A DNA stretch of 64,000 nucleotides from positions 30,408 to 94,407 of the forward strand of contig NZ_NINX01000026.1 in assembly GCF_002188635.1 (NCBI RefSeq), read 5' to 3'. Below the pieces are notes generated by a model. It searched no databases. It was not told the DNA's origin and saw nothing but the letters and a program-made list of their open reading frames with translations. Every line of letters starts with the position of its first letter. Position 1 is the first letter of the stretch. Source of the DNA: Pigmentiphaga sp. NML030171. GTDB lineage: Bacteria > Pseudomonadota > Gammaproteobacteria > Burkholderiales > Burkholderiaceae_B. The position numbers were made by a program, and so were the translations under genes. This document shows positions 53,684 to 61,737 of this stretch, piece by piece.

Positions 53684-55498
53684 TTGGGACGACTTTGTGA
53701 ATTCTCGAATTTGCGGGCACGCGCCATGGCCGCCGGGTTGGCGGCGGCAGTGCTGGCCGCGCTGGGTGCCTGCGGCGGCGACGGGGCGGTTCCGCCCCCG
53801 GTCGATCCCTTGCAACCGTACCGCGACCAGGTCGTCAACTGGCAGGCCTGCGATCCCGAAACCCTGGGTGGCGAATCCCCCGCCTATATCACCCTGAGGG
53901 ACCGCTTGAGCTGCGCGACCATACGCGTGCCGCTCGACTACTCGAATCCCACGAAGGGCGATGCCGTCGTGGCCGTGTCCCGCGTGGCGGCGGGCGAGCC
54001 CACGCAGCGGCTGGGCGCCATCCTGGTCAATCCGGGCGGCCCCGGCGGCGACGGCCTGGGCTGGTCGCTGAACCTGGCCGCGCTGTGGGGCAACGCCAGC
54101 GCGTCCACGACCACGGGACAACAGCTTCGCACGATCGTCCAGCGCTACGACATGATCGGCTTTTCGCCGCGCGGCGTAGGGGCCAGCAGCCGCATGTACT
54201 GCGGCACGAGCGGCATGCTCAGGCCGGAGCATCATAGTTCGGACCGCAGCGAGGCCAACGTCGCGGCCATGCTGTTCAATGCCAATGCGCTGGGCGATGC
54301 CTGCCTGCGCAATCCGCTGGTCAAGTACATCAATACCGACGCCACGGTCCGCGACATGGACCTGATCCGCGAACTGCTGGGCGACGCCAAGTTCAACTAC
54401 GTCGGCATTTCCTACGGCACCTGGCTGGGTGCCTGGTATGCGTCGCTGTTCCCCGAGCGGGTCGGGCGCATGGTGCTGGACAGTTCCATGGACGTCACCG
54501 GCAACATCGACGTCAACGTCGTGATGCAGCCCATGGCCATGCAGCGGGTGCTGGACGAATTCATCGCGCCCTTCGCGGCCCGCCATCCCGACCGCTTCGG
54601 GATAGGCACCAACGCAGCCGAGATCGCGAACGTCTATCGCACCCTGCCCGAACCCATGCGGGTGGCGTTCGGCCAGCAGGCAAGCCTGCACGCGATCCTC
54701 AGCAAGACCCATCGCGTGGCCAAGGGCGCGCAGCTCATCGCTGCCGCACGCGGCATGAACCAGATCCTGACCGACAACCCGGACGACATCCGTAACTTCA
54801 CGGTGCTGGACGCGAAATTGATGGATTACGAGTTCGTGCCGGATTCCTTCGGCGACGATGCCGAGGTCCGGGGGCTGGCCCAGGCCATGCTGCAGCCGTA
54901 TCTTCTGGCCTACGAACCGACGGCCTCGCCCGTGGAGCTCAGTACCTTCAACTCCGTGTTCAACACCGTGGTGTGCAACGACACGGTGGCCACGAGCACC
55001 GATCCGCAATACTGGGTGAAGCTGGGCAACGAGATGGCGGCCCGCTATCCCTACGAGGGCGGCTCGGTCACGCGCAGCCTGTGCGCGACCTGGGGCGGGC
55101 CTTCGGTCGCCAAGCCGCCGCTGTCGCGCGCCGGCTCGTCGGCTCCCATCCTGATGCTGCAAAGCGAGTTCGACGCCCAGACCGCGACAGAAGGCGCCCG
55201 GCGTTCTTTCGACCAACTGCCGCAGGCGCACCTGGTCCTGGTTACCGGCGCCTACTCGCATGGCGTGGTGCCGGAAAGCAATGCCTGCGTCGACGCGACG
55301 ATCGGCACCTATTTCGCCAACGGCGTGGTGCCGGGGCGCAGCAGCACCTGCGCGGAGCCGCCGCTGCCCTACGAGGGAACGGCGGATGCCACCCGCATGG
55401 CCAAGACCAGTGCCGGCGAGACCGACGCGGCCGCCCAGGCGCGCGAGGCCCTGCGGCAGAGCCTGGACGCGATTGCCCACTCAGGCGCGCGGTTCTAG
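53684..55498 (+). CDS. Secreted alpha/beta hydrolase, tripeptidyl aminopeptidase-like lipoprotein
   Basis: A 604-aa serine hydrolase of the S33-type exopeptidase family (Streptomyces SlpD/E-like). A lipobox (LAALGAC, near Cys30) follows the hydrophobic stretch AAGLAAAVLAAL. The oxyanion region is ILVNPGGPGGDG and the nucleophile elbow VGISYGTWLG (GxSxG, near residue 245). Catalytic Asp is probably in LMLQSEFDAQTA and the His in TGAYSHGVVPES. The start is TTG 53684 with a basic leader, or ATG 53726 just before the hydrophobic core. A clear terminator follows. It would release peptides or esters outside the inner membrane. Confidence 0.83.
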   Translation: MGRLCEFSNLRARAMAAGLAAAVLAALGACGGDGAVPPPVDPLQPYRDQVVNWQACDPETLGGESPAYITLRDRLSCATIRVPLDYSNPTKGDAVVAVSRVAAGEPTQRLGAILVNPGGPGGDGLGWSLNLAALWGNASASTTTGQQLRTIVQRYDMIGFSPRGVGASSRMYCGTSGMLRPEHHSSDRSEANVAAMLFNANALGDACLRNPLVKYINTDATVRDMDLIRELLGDAKFNYVGISYGTWLGAWYASLFPERVGRMVLDSSMDVTGNIDVNVVMQPMAMQRVLDEFIAPFAARHPDRFGIGTNAAEIANVYRTLPEPMRVAFGQQASLHAILSKTHRVAKGAQLIAAARGMNQILTDNPDDIRNFTVLDAKLMDYEFVPDSFGDDAEVRGLAQAMLQPYLLAYEPTASPVELSTFNSVFNTVVCNDTVATSTDPQYWVKLGNEMAARYPYEGGSVTRSLCATWGGPSVAKPPLSRAGSSAPILMLQSEFDAQTATEGARRSFDQLPQAHLVLVTGAYSHGVVPESNACVDATIGTYFANGVVPGRSSTCAEPPLPYEGTADATRMAKTSAGETDAAAQAREALRQSLDAIAHSGARF

Positions 55499-55521
55499 GC
55501 GGCCAGGCAGGGGCATTCCAC

Positions 55522-55550
55522 CGCCCGGCTTCAGGCCGGGCGTTTTTTTT
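55522..55550 (+). terminator. Rho-independent terminator after the secreted hydrolase
   Basis: 8-bp stem CGCCCGGC / GCCGGGCG with a short loop and eight T, 24 bp after the stop codon. It also separates this gene from the convergent Rap1a/Tai-like gene. Confidence 0.88.
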
Positions 55551-55564
55551 CGTCCCCGCGGTGC

Positions 55565-55912
55565 CTATTGCTTGCAGGGATAGGCGTCGCCCAGCGCGTT
55601 CACCAATATCACCACGGCGGGCAGGCCGTGATCCTGCGGCCGGCTGGCCAGCCGCTGCCGGAAGAGCTCGACCGTGCGTCCGGTGGACACATTGCCGGGC
55701 GCGCAGAACGGCAGCGGCGTCCTGGTGGCCATGGACTGGACGCGCATGCCGTCGATCGCGCCCATCACGAATGCCGAACAGCCCAGCGAGGCGTCTCCAC
55801 TGGCGCCCGCGGCGCATTGTTCGTTCCAGAACGCGCCTGTCCAGGGTTCGGCGGCATGGGCCGGCCGGATCGCCAGCGCGGCGAACAATATCAGGGGGGC
55901 GGCGATTTTCAT
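55565..55912 (-). CDS. Rap1a/Tai-family immunity-like periplasmic protein
   Basis: A 115-aa exported protein: signal peptide MKIAAPLILFAALAIRPAHA, then a Rap1a/Tai-like domain with the typical cysteine and motif pattern: NEQCAAGASG, CSAFVMGAIDGM, PFCAPGNVSTGRTVELFRQR, and the final LVNALGDAYPCKQ. Members include immunity proteins to type VI amidase effectors (Tai) and Rap1a, which protects against Ssp toxins. No T6SS genes or effector lie here. ATG 55921 in the same frame is an alternative start. Function as an orphan immunity protein is possible but not shown. Confidence 0.72.
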   Translation of the reverse strand: MKIAAPLILFAALAIRPAHAAEPWTGAFWNEQCAAGASGDASLGCSAFVMGAIDGMRVQSMATRTPLPFCAPGNVSTGRTVELFRQRLASRPQDHGLPAVVILVNALGDAYPCKQ

Positions 55913-55980
55913 GGCAGTCATCGGTCGGGCGCAGGCTTCGCGAAGCCGGGCGCGGTTGAGTCGGAAAGGGGGGAATGGTC

Positions 55981-56304
55981 CTATTTGGCGCAGTTTGCCC
56001 GAGCCCGGTCGACATCGATCTTCCGCGCCTCCATGACCCGCACGAGCTGCAAGGTGGCGGTCAGGCAGGCATTGGCGGCGGGCGCGACGGTGCGCGGTCC
56101 GGCGTTCGGCCCGCCTGGCAACGAGGGCAGGGACGGTACCGCGGGAGCCGCACGCCCCGCCGACTGCGCACGCGCCTCGCAATAGGCGGCCTTCAGGTCG
56201 GCATCGCTCATGGCTTTCAATTCGTCGTCGGTGCGCGGCATGCACGAGGCCATGGCATTGTGCGCGGCCAGCGCGCAGGCGGCGAGGAGGGCGAGTCTCA
56301 GCAT
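55981..56304 (-). CDS. Small secreted cysteine-containing protein, function unknown
   Basis: A 107-aa protein with signal peptide MLRLALLAACALAAHNAMAS and four cysteines in the rest (CMPRT, YCEARA, NACLTAT, RANCAK). A Pro/Gly-rich linker (AAPAVPSLPSLPGGPNAGP) splits two helical parts. It is 60 bp upstream of the Rap1a/Tai-like gene, same strand, so they may share a transcript. No family recognised. Confidence 0.6.
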   Translation of the reverse strand: MLRLALLAACALAAHNAMASCMPRTDDELKAMSDADLKAAYCEARAQSAGRAAPAVPSLPSLPGGPNAGPRTVAPAANACLTATLQLVRVMEARKIDVDRARANCAK

Positions 56305-56429
56305 GGCGGTCCTGTATGGAGGGGGTACGCGATCCTGGACGGTCCGGCACGAGCGCGGACTGCCGTGGCAATGGCCATAGTATAAAAGTCATCCGCCCAC
56401 CAACCGTACTCTTGCAAGTGCCGGAAAAC

Positions 56430-56849
56430 ATGCTTATTCGTTCGTACCGACCCGCCGACGAAGCGGCCATTATCGCCCTGTGGCAGGCCTGTGGGCTGAC
56501 GCGGCCCTGGAATGATCCCAGGAAGGACATCGAGCGCAAGCTGACCGCGCAGCCCGAGTTGTTCCTCGTCGGGGAGTCCGACGGGGCGCCCATCGCGTCG
56601 GCCATGGTGGGTTTCGACGGACACCGCGGCTGGGTGTATTACCTCGCGGTGCATCCCGGCCACCAGCGATGCGGCCACGGCCGTCGCTTGATGGCGCATG
56701 CGGAACAGCTCCTGATCGAACGCGGGTGCCCGAAGATCAACCTGTTGGTGCGCACGGCCAACGGCCAGGTCATCGATTTCTACCGGGCACTGGGGTACGC
56801 GCAGGACGACGCGGTGAGCCTGGGCAAGCGGCTGATCCCCGATATCTGA
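56430..56849 (+). CDS. ypeA: GNAT-family acetyltransferase YpeA
   Basis: A 139-aa N-acetyltransferase with the acetyl-CoA-binding motif HPGHQRCGHGRRLMAHAEQL (motif A, near residue 75) and ending in YRALGYAQDDAVSLGKRL, both typical of YpeA. ACGLTRPWNDPRKDIERKL in the N-terminal part is a YpeA signature. ATG at 56430 fits this N-terminus (MLIRSYRPADEAAI). The substrate is not known. Confidence 0.88.
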   Translation: MLIRSYRPADEAAIIALWQACGLTRPWNDPRKDIERKLTAQPELFLVGESDGAPIASAMVGFDGHRGWVYYLAVHPGHQRCGHGRRLMAHAEQLLIERGCPKINLLVRTANGQVIDFYRALGYAQDDAVSLGKRLIPDI

Positions 56850-57002
56850 GTCGGCGTTGCCTGGCGCGGCGGTCCGCGCGCTCGCATTTCGTTGCGAATC
56901 CGGCGTCCGATTTTCACCCCGTTGTCACCTGGGCTTTCTAGGCTTGCACCGCCGCACATTTCTCGTGCCTGGCCTGTCGCATCCCTTTTACTCTGCCCAC
57001 CC

Positions 57003-57167
57003 ATGCCCATACCGATCTTTGCGCGAGCCTTCGCCGTGGCGCTTGCCGTCGCCACATTCCTGACCGCCTGTGGCAGCGATGACGATTCATCGCCGCCTTC
57101 CTCCGGCCCGGGGACAGAGCAGCCGCCCACCACGCCATCGAAACCTGACCTGCGCTGCGCGCCGTAA
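57003..57167 (+). CDS. Small putative lipoprotein
   Basis: A 54-residue frame MPIPIFARAFAVALAVATFL then TACGSDDDSS: a signal peptide with lipobox (LTAC) and a Pro/Ser-rich tail, ending CAP. Asp residues at +3 to +5 suggest no strong inner-membrane retention. It lies 40 bp upstream of the phospholipase C gene and may be co-expressed. Small size makes it a tentative call. Confidence 0.5.
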   Translation: MPIPIFARAFAVALAVATFLTACGSDDDSSPPSSGPGTEQPPTTPSKPDLRCAP

Positions 57168-57207
57168 CGGCTGCACGACGTTTCCCACGACCCACGCACG
57201 GACATCC

Positions 57208-59445
57208 ATGACTTCCCGCCGCCGATTTCTGCAAGCCACCTCGGGCGCCGGCCTCGCCGCCGGCGTACTCGCCACCTTTCCGCCCAGCATCCGCAAGGCG
57301 CTGGCCATCCCCGCCAACAACAAGACCGGCACCATCCGGGACGTCGAGCACGTCGTGATCCTGATGCAGGAGAATCGGTCGTTCGATCATTACTTCGGCA
57401 CGCTCAAGGGCGTGCGCGGCTTCGGCGATCGCTTCACCATTCCCATGATCAACGGCCGCAAGGTCTGGCAGCAGGAGCGCAGCAACGGCGCGCTGCTCAC
57501 GCCTTATCACCTGGACGGGACGGCCAACAACGCGCAGCGCGTCAGCGGCACCCCGCACGACTGGGGCGACAGCCAGCTTGCCTGGGACAACGGCCGCATG
57601 AGCCAATGGGCGCGCCACAAGACCAATACGTCCATGGGCTATTTCAAGGAACAGGAAATCCCCTTCCAGTTTGCCCTGGCCAATGCATTCACCCTCTGTG
57701 ACGCCTATCATTGCTCGATGCACACGGGCACCGACGCCAACCGGTCGTTCCATCTCACCGGCACCAACGGGCCGACCGCGCAGAACGTGGCTTACGTCAC
57801 GAACGAGTGGGACGCCATTCCCGGCACGCCGGGCTCGGACGCGATCGGCTATACCTGGAAGACCTATGCCGAACGCCTGGAGGATGCCGGCATCAGCTGG
57901 ATCTGCTACCAGAACATGCCCGACGAGTGGGGCGACAACATGCTGGGCGCCTTCCGCCAGTTCCGTGCCGCCAACCTGGCGTCGGGCTTCCCCGTGTCGA
58001 GCGGCGGCGCGCCGAATGCTCCGTATTCCAACACGGGCCAGAGCCTGCCCTATCACGCCTACGATCCCGCCACGGACAACGCTCGCAACCCGTTGTACAA
58101 GGGCATCGCCAATACCTTGCCGGGCACCACGCCGGATTCCTACCTGGACGCCTTCCGTCGCGACATCCGCGAAGGCCGCCTGCCGCAGGTTTCCTGGATC
58201 AATGCGCCGTCCATCTATTGCGAGCACCCGGGACCGTCCAGTCCCGTGCAGGGCGCCTGGTTCCTCCAGGAAGTGCTGGAGGCGCTGACCGCGGTACCGG
58301 AGGTCTGGAGCAAGACGGTATTGCTGGTCAACTTCGACGAGAACGACGGCTACTTCGACCACGTGCCGTCGCCGTCGCCGCCGTCGCGCAACGCCGACCT
58401 CTCCCTGGCGGGCAAGACCACGCTGCCGGAGGCGAGCCTGGCCTCCGAGTACTACACGCAGCCCGCGCCGGCCGGCAGCACCCGCCAGCCCGCTCCGGAC
58501 GGCCGCGTCTTCGGCCCCGGGCCGCGCGTGCCGATGTACGTGATCTCGCCGTGGAGCCGTGGCGGCTGGGTCAATTCGCAAGTGTTCGACCACACTTCGG
58601 TGCTGCGCTTCCTGGAAGCGCGCTTCGGCGTGGAAGAGCCCCACATCAGCCCGTTCCGCCGCGCGGTCTGCGGCGACCTGACCAGCGCCTTCAACTTCGC
58701 CACGCCCAACGACGAGGCATTGCCTACGCTGGGCGGCCGCAGCACGCGCGCGGCCGCGGACCAACTGCGTTCCAGCCAGCAATCGCTGCCCGCCATGCCC
58801 TTGCCGTCCGACCTGCAGATGCCGATCCAGGCGAGCGGCACGCGCCCGTCGCGGGCCTTGCCGTACGAACTGCATACCAGCGCGCGCTGCGGACCGGACG
58901 GCCAGGTGAAGCTGCTGTTCTCGAATACCGGCAAGCAGGGAGCGGTGTTCCACGTCTATGACCGCCATCACCTGGACCGGATCCCGCGCCGGTATACGGT
59001 GGAAGCGGGCAAGACGCTGGACGACACCTGGAACGCGGGACTGGACAATCTGGGCCGCTACGACCTGTGGGTACTGGGCCCCAACGGCTACCATCGTCAC
59101 TTCATCGGCGACACCGCGCGTATCGCCGATACCGGCGTGCAGCCCGAAATCCGCGTCTGCTACGACATCGCCAACGGGAACGTCTACGCGGAGCTGATGA
59201 ACGGCGGCACCCAGGCCTGCACCTTCACGGTCGCGGCCAGGGCCTACCGCGAGGATGGCCCCTGGACCGTTACGGTGGCGCCCGGCGCCCAGGAGTCCCT
59301 GCACTGGGAGTTGGCCGGCAGCGGTCGCTGGTATGACTTCGAAGTCAGCTGCAGCGCCGACGCGGCCTTCCGCAGGCGCTTTGCCGGCCGCGTCGAAACG
59401 GGCGAGCATGCGGTAAGCGATCCGGCGATGGGCGGGCAGGGCTGA
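57208..59445 (+). CDS. Phosphocholine-specific phospholipase C, Tat-exported
   Basis: A 745-aa secreted phosphoesterase. The N-terminus MTSRRRFLQATSGAGLAAGV is a Tat signal. The phosphoesterase domain shows VVILMQENRSFDHYFGTLKG, NFDENDGYFDHVPSP and HTSVLRFLEARFGVEEPHIS. Residues about 550-735 hold two C-terminal DUF756 beta domains seen in PlcH/PlcN-type enzymes. It hydrolyses phosphatidylcholine to diacylglycerol and phosphocholine. The length agrees with Burkholderia and Bordetella relatives. The reading frame is intact. In relatives it can be phosphate-regulated or linked to virulence; no clear Pho box was seen. Confidence 0.93.
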   Translation: MTSRRRFLQATSGAGLAAGVLATFPPSIRKALAIPANNKTGTIRDVEHVVILMQENRSFDHYFGTLKGVRGFGDRFTIPMINGRKVWQQERSNGALLTPYHLDGTANNAQRVSGTPHDWGDSQLAWDNGRMSQWARHKTNTSMGYFKEQEIPFQFALANAFTLCDAYHCSMHTGTDANRSFHLTGTNGPTAQNVAYVTNEWDAIPGTPGSDAIGYTWKTYAERLEDAGISWICYQNMPDEWGDNMLGAFRQFRAANLASGFPVSSGGAPNAPYSNTGQSLPYHAYDPATDNARNPLYKGIANTLPGTTPDSYLDAFRRDIREGRLPQVSWINAPSIYCEHPGPSSPVQGAWFLQEVLEALTAVPEVWSKTVLLVNFDENDGYFDHVPSPSPPSRNADLSLAGKTTLPEASLASEYYTQPAPAGSTRQPAPDGRVFGPGPRVPMYVISPWSRGGWVNSQVFDHTSVLRFLEARFGVEEPHISPFRRAVCGDLTSAFNFATPNDEALPTLGGRSTRAAADQLRSSQQSLPAMPLPSDLQMPIQASGTRPSRALPYELHTSARCGPDGQVKLLFSNTGKQGAVFHVYDRHHLDRIPRRYTVEAGKTLDDTWNAGLDNLGRYDLWVLGPNGYHRHFIGDTARIADTGVQPEIRVCYDIANGNVYAELMNGGTQACTFTVAARAYREDGPWTVTVAPGAQESLHWELAGSGRWYDFEVSCSADAAFRRRFAGRVETGEHAVSDPAMGGQG

Positions 59446-59464
59446 GCCGTACACGGACGAAAAA

Positions 59465-59498
59465 AATCCCCAGGACAGCCAAGGCTTTCCTGGGGATT
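59465..59498 (-). terminator. Terminator hairpin downstream of phospholipase C
   Basis: Perfect 11-bp stem AATCCCCAGGA / TCCTGGGGATT. On the + strand the run of A precedes it; on the minus strand seven T follow, so it is best placed to stop transcripts coming from the right, but it may also end the phospholipase C message. Confidence 0.65.
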
Positions 59499-59668
59499 CT
59501 GGCGCCAGATGCTGGCGGTATATGGTGGTGGGGTGGTACCCCGCATCAAACGACTATTGAAAGTACGGAATCGAAGCGCTGCGGGTTGCTGCGAACCAGT
59601 GCGAACCGGAGCGAAAAGCCTGACGGTACGCCCGTCGGCAGTGGACAATCAAGCAGGTTTTTCGGACT

Positions 59669-59752
59669 GATTGGTAGTCGGAATACGGCCTCAACCTCGT
59701 CTGCTTTCCGTGGCCAGTTCAATTCCCGAAACGGGAACTGAACCCGCGTCCG
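59669..59752 (-). repeat. Imperfect repeat A, left of the Fic cassette (tmRNA T-arm-like)
   Basis: Copy A resembles copy B at 61392-61476; over the aligned 62 bp (59691-59752 against 61415-61476) 45 positions match, 28 of the last 36. On the minus strand it contains CGGACGCGGGTTCAGTTCCCG, close to the T-arm at the tmRNA 3' end. It also forms a 12-bp hairpin, GTTCAATTCCCG / CGGGAACTGAAC, with one mismatch. No complete tRNA or tmRNA is present. An attachment-site remnant is plausible. Confidence 0.5.
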
Positions 59753-59892
59753 TTGCCACAGCCAATAACACACCCATTTACACCCATTCCTGGGGCAAGG
59801 CGATCCGTCATGCGGCGAATGGTGACCACATTCACCGCACAATGCGCGGCGATTGAGTTGCGCGTGCGGAGATTGCAGTCCATAATCTCCGC

Positions 59893-61017
59893 ATGAATAG
59901 CGGCGAATACAAATACATCTGGCAGGCCAGTGACTGGCCAAACTGGCGCTTCGACCTGGCGGCGCTGGCCGAGCCCATGGCTGAGGTCAGTCGTGCCCAA
60001 GGGCTCTTGATGGGGCGTTTGGCTGACGTCGGCATGGCCTTGCGTGACCAAGCGAGTCTCGCGGCGCTCACCGAGGACGTGGTCAAGACCAGCGAGATCG
60101 AAGGCGAGCAGCTCAACGTTGAATCTGTGCGCTCGTCCATCGCCCGCAGGTTGGGCGTTGACATCGGCGCGCTCGCTCCGGTCGATCGGCATGTCGAAGG
60201 CGTGGTCGAGATGGTGCTTGATGCCACCGCCAACTGCCAGGCACTGGTGTCGCGTGAGCGTCTGTTCGGCTGGCATGCCGCACTGTTTCCTACCGGCTAT
60301 TCTGGGCTCTCCAAGATCAACGTCGGCGGCTGGCGCGACGATGCCACCGGCCCGATGCAGGTGGTGTCCGGACCCATCGGCCGCCAGCGGGTGCATTTCG
60401 AAGCACCGCCGGCCGATCGCCTCGAGACCGAAACCAGCCGCTTCCTCGACTGGCTGAATGGCACATCAAACGAACCGCCACTGCTCAAGGCAGGCCTTGG
60501 CCATCTGTGGTTCGTCACTCTGCATCCATTCGATGATGGCAATGGCCGTATCGCCCGGGCCATTGGCGATCTGCTGCTGGCGCGTGCCGATGGCAGCCCG
60601 CAACGCTTCTACAGTTTGTCGGCGCAGATCCAGCGCGAACGCAAGGCTTACTACGACATCCTGGAGAGTACGCAGAAGCGGTCGATGGATGTCACCGAGT
60701 GGCTTGCGTGGTTCCTCGACACGCTTCATCGCGCCGTCGACCAGGCCCAGCACACGCTGGACGCTGTCCTGACGAAAGCGCGGTTCTGGCAGCGCTGGGC
60801 GACGACCCCGTTGAACGAGCGGCAGGTGAAATTGCTGAACAAGCTGCTCGATGGTTTCGAGGGCAAGCTCACCAGCAGCAAGTGGGCGGCCATCGCCAAA
60901 TGCTCGCCGGACACGGCACTGCGCGACATCAACGATCTGCTGACGCGGGGCGTGCTGCGCAAATCGGATGCCGGCGGGCGTAGCACCAGCTACGAGCTGA
61001 ATGATCTGCCCGAGTAG
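59893..61017 (+). CDS. Fic-family AMP-transferase (class II) with DUF4172 and C-terminal HTH
   Basis: A 374-aa Fic protein that attaches AMP (or another moiety) to a target hydroxyl. The catalytic motif is HPFDDGNGRIAR, starting at His211. The N-terminal inhibitory motif [S/T]xxxE[G/N] is intact as TSEIEG (Thr66, Glu70, Gly71), so the enzyme is expected to be self-inhibited until relieved. The last 80 residues form a winged-helix-like part (LTSSKWAAIAKCSPDTALRD, then INDLLTRGVLRKSDAGGRST). No separate antitoxin is needed in this class. The HTH gene follows at 61101; both sit between repeats A and B. Confidence 0.92.
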   Translation: MNSGEYKYIWQASDWPNWRFDLAALAEPMAEVSRAQGLLMGRLADVGMALRDQASLAALTEDVVKTSEIEGEQLNVESVRSSIARRLGVDIGALAPVDRHVEGVVEMVLDATANCQALVSRERLFGWHAALFPTGYSGLSKINVGGWRDDATGPMQVVSGPIGRQRVHFEAPPADRLETETSRFLDWLNGTSNEPPLLKAGLGHLWFVTLHPFDDGNGRIARAIGDLLLARADGSPQRFYSLSAQIQRERKAYYDILESTQKRSMDVTEWLAWFLDTLHRAVDQAQHTLDAVLTKARFWQRWATTPLNERQVKLLNKLLDGFEGKLTSSKWAAIAKCSPDTALRDINDLLTRGVLRKSDAGGRSTSYELNDLPE

Positions 61018-61100
61018 CGGCGCTTCCTGGAATTGCCTTGGCTCGCGGCCGGAACAGCGCCTTCATGGACTCCTGCCAACTCGTTCGGACGGAGACCAAG

Positions 61101-61313
61101 ATGGAAGTCGCTCACCTCAATCAAAAACAACTCGCTGCCCGCTGGAGTATCAGTGAGGCCACCCTTGAGCGCTGGCGCAGCGCGGGGATCGGCCCCAAGT
61201 TTCTGAAGCTCTGCGGGCGCGTGCTCTACCGGCAGGCCGACATTGAGGCATACGAGGAGTCGTGCCTGGCGACCTCGACCAAGACCGTTGTGGCCCAGGT
61301 CAGTGTCAGCTGA
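61101..61313 (+). CDS. Excisionase/AlpA-like helix-turn-helix protein
   Basis: A 70-aa protein with a MerR-type HTH_17: LNQKQLAARWSISEATLERW followed by RSAGIGPKFLKLCGRVLYRQ and ADIEAYEE, as in phage excisionases and AlpA-type regulators. ATG 61101 has GGAG eight bases upstream (ACGGAGACCAAG); longer starts lack this. Directly downstream of fic, 83 bp gap. It could regulate fic or act as directionality factor of a lost integrase. Confidence 0.75.
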   Translation: MEVAHLNQKQLAARWSISEATLERWRSAGIGPKFLKLCGRVLYRQADIEAYEESCLATSTKTVVAQVSVS

Positions 61314-61391
61314 GAAATGTTCCGATTCGTCGGTAGATATCGACAAGTACCGACGATTTGCAACGTCGGCGGCACCGCCGGCCATCTGGGC

Positions 61392-61476
61392 GATTCAGTC
61401 GCCGGAAACGGGCATCAAACTCGTCTGCGATGGGATGTCGGTTCAACTCCCAAACCCTGAATCGAACCCGTGTCCG
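61392..61476 (-). repeat. Imperfect repeat B, right of the Fic cassette
   Basis: Second copy of the repeat described at 59669. On the minus strand it contains CGGACACGGGTTCGATTCAG, again like a tRNA/tmRNA T-arm, but the partner strand does not pair as well as in copy A. The distance between the copies is about 1.7 kb and encloses exactly fic and the HTH gene. It ends nine bases before the stop of the orphan gene fragment. Confidence 0.5.
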
Positions 61477-61485
61477 CACGGTAGT

Positions 61486-61737
61486 TCAAACGGTGGGCTC
61501 GGCGGCTGCATCATTGTCGGCGGCGGGGTCGGTGAGCCGCCGAATCGTCAGTGCACAGCGTTGCTCAATCAAGGTATTGATTTGCTCAACCACGACATTG
61601 CCAGCAAAACTTTGTCCGGGGTCAAACTGGAGCTTGCGCGCCGTGGCGGGCAGTAGTTTTGTCAGGTCAAAATGCGCCGTTTGGCCTGCGTCAGTTTCCC
61701 GGCGGTCTCCAGCCGTACATACACCAAACGCCTCTGG
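61486..61737 (-). pseudogene. Orphan 3' fragment, function unknown
   Basis: An uninterrupted 83-codon frame without a start codon runs from the GlxA gene stop to TGA at 61486. It reads LTKLLPATARKLQFDPGQSF and AGNVVVEQINTLIEQRCALT near its end, then an acidic Ala-rich tail. Codon bias is that of a real gene. Its 5' part was replaced by the 3' end of the GlxA gene. I do not recognise the family; a helicase, relaxase or other mobile-element protein is possible. Confidence 0.45.

Larger units (their letters stand above)
59446..59892. other. 447-bp gap with a terminator and a T-arm-like repeat, no gene
   Basis: No convincing gene was found. The gap holds the hairpin at 59465-59498, a smaller inverted repeat around 59502-59517, a cluster of short GCGAACC repeats (about 59586-59606), and the 84-bp repeat copy A at 59669-59752. 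It marks the left edge of the Fic cassette and the change from the phospholipase C gene to mobile debris. Confidence 0.6.

Noticed and set aside
56850..57002. Pho-box-like TTGTCAC ahead of the phospholipase C gene
   Set aside because: Only one half resembles the CTGTCAT consensus and the second half is missing at the proper spacing.
59700..59760. Possible tRNA or tmRNA at the T-arm-like sequence
   Set aside because: Only a T-arm-like hairpin is present; there is no acceptor stem, anticodon arm or CCA end, so no RNA gene is called.
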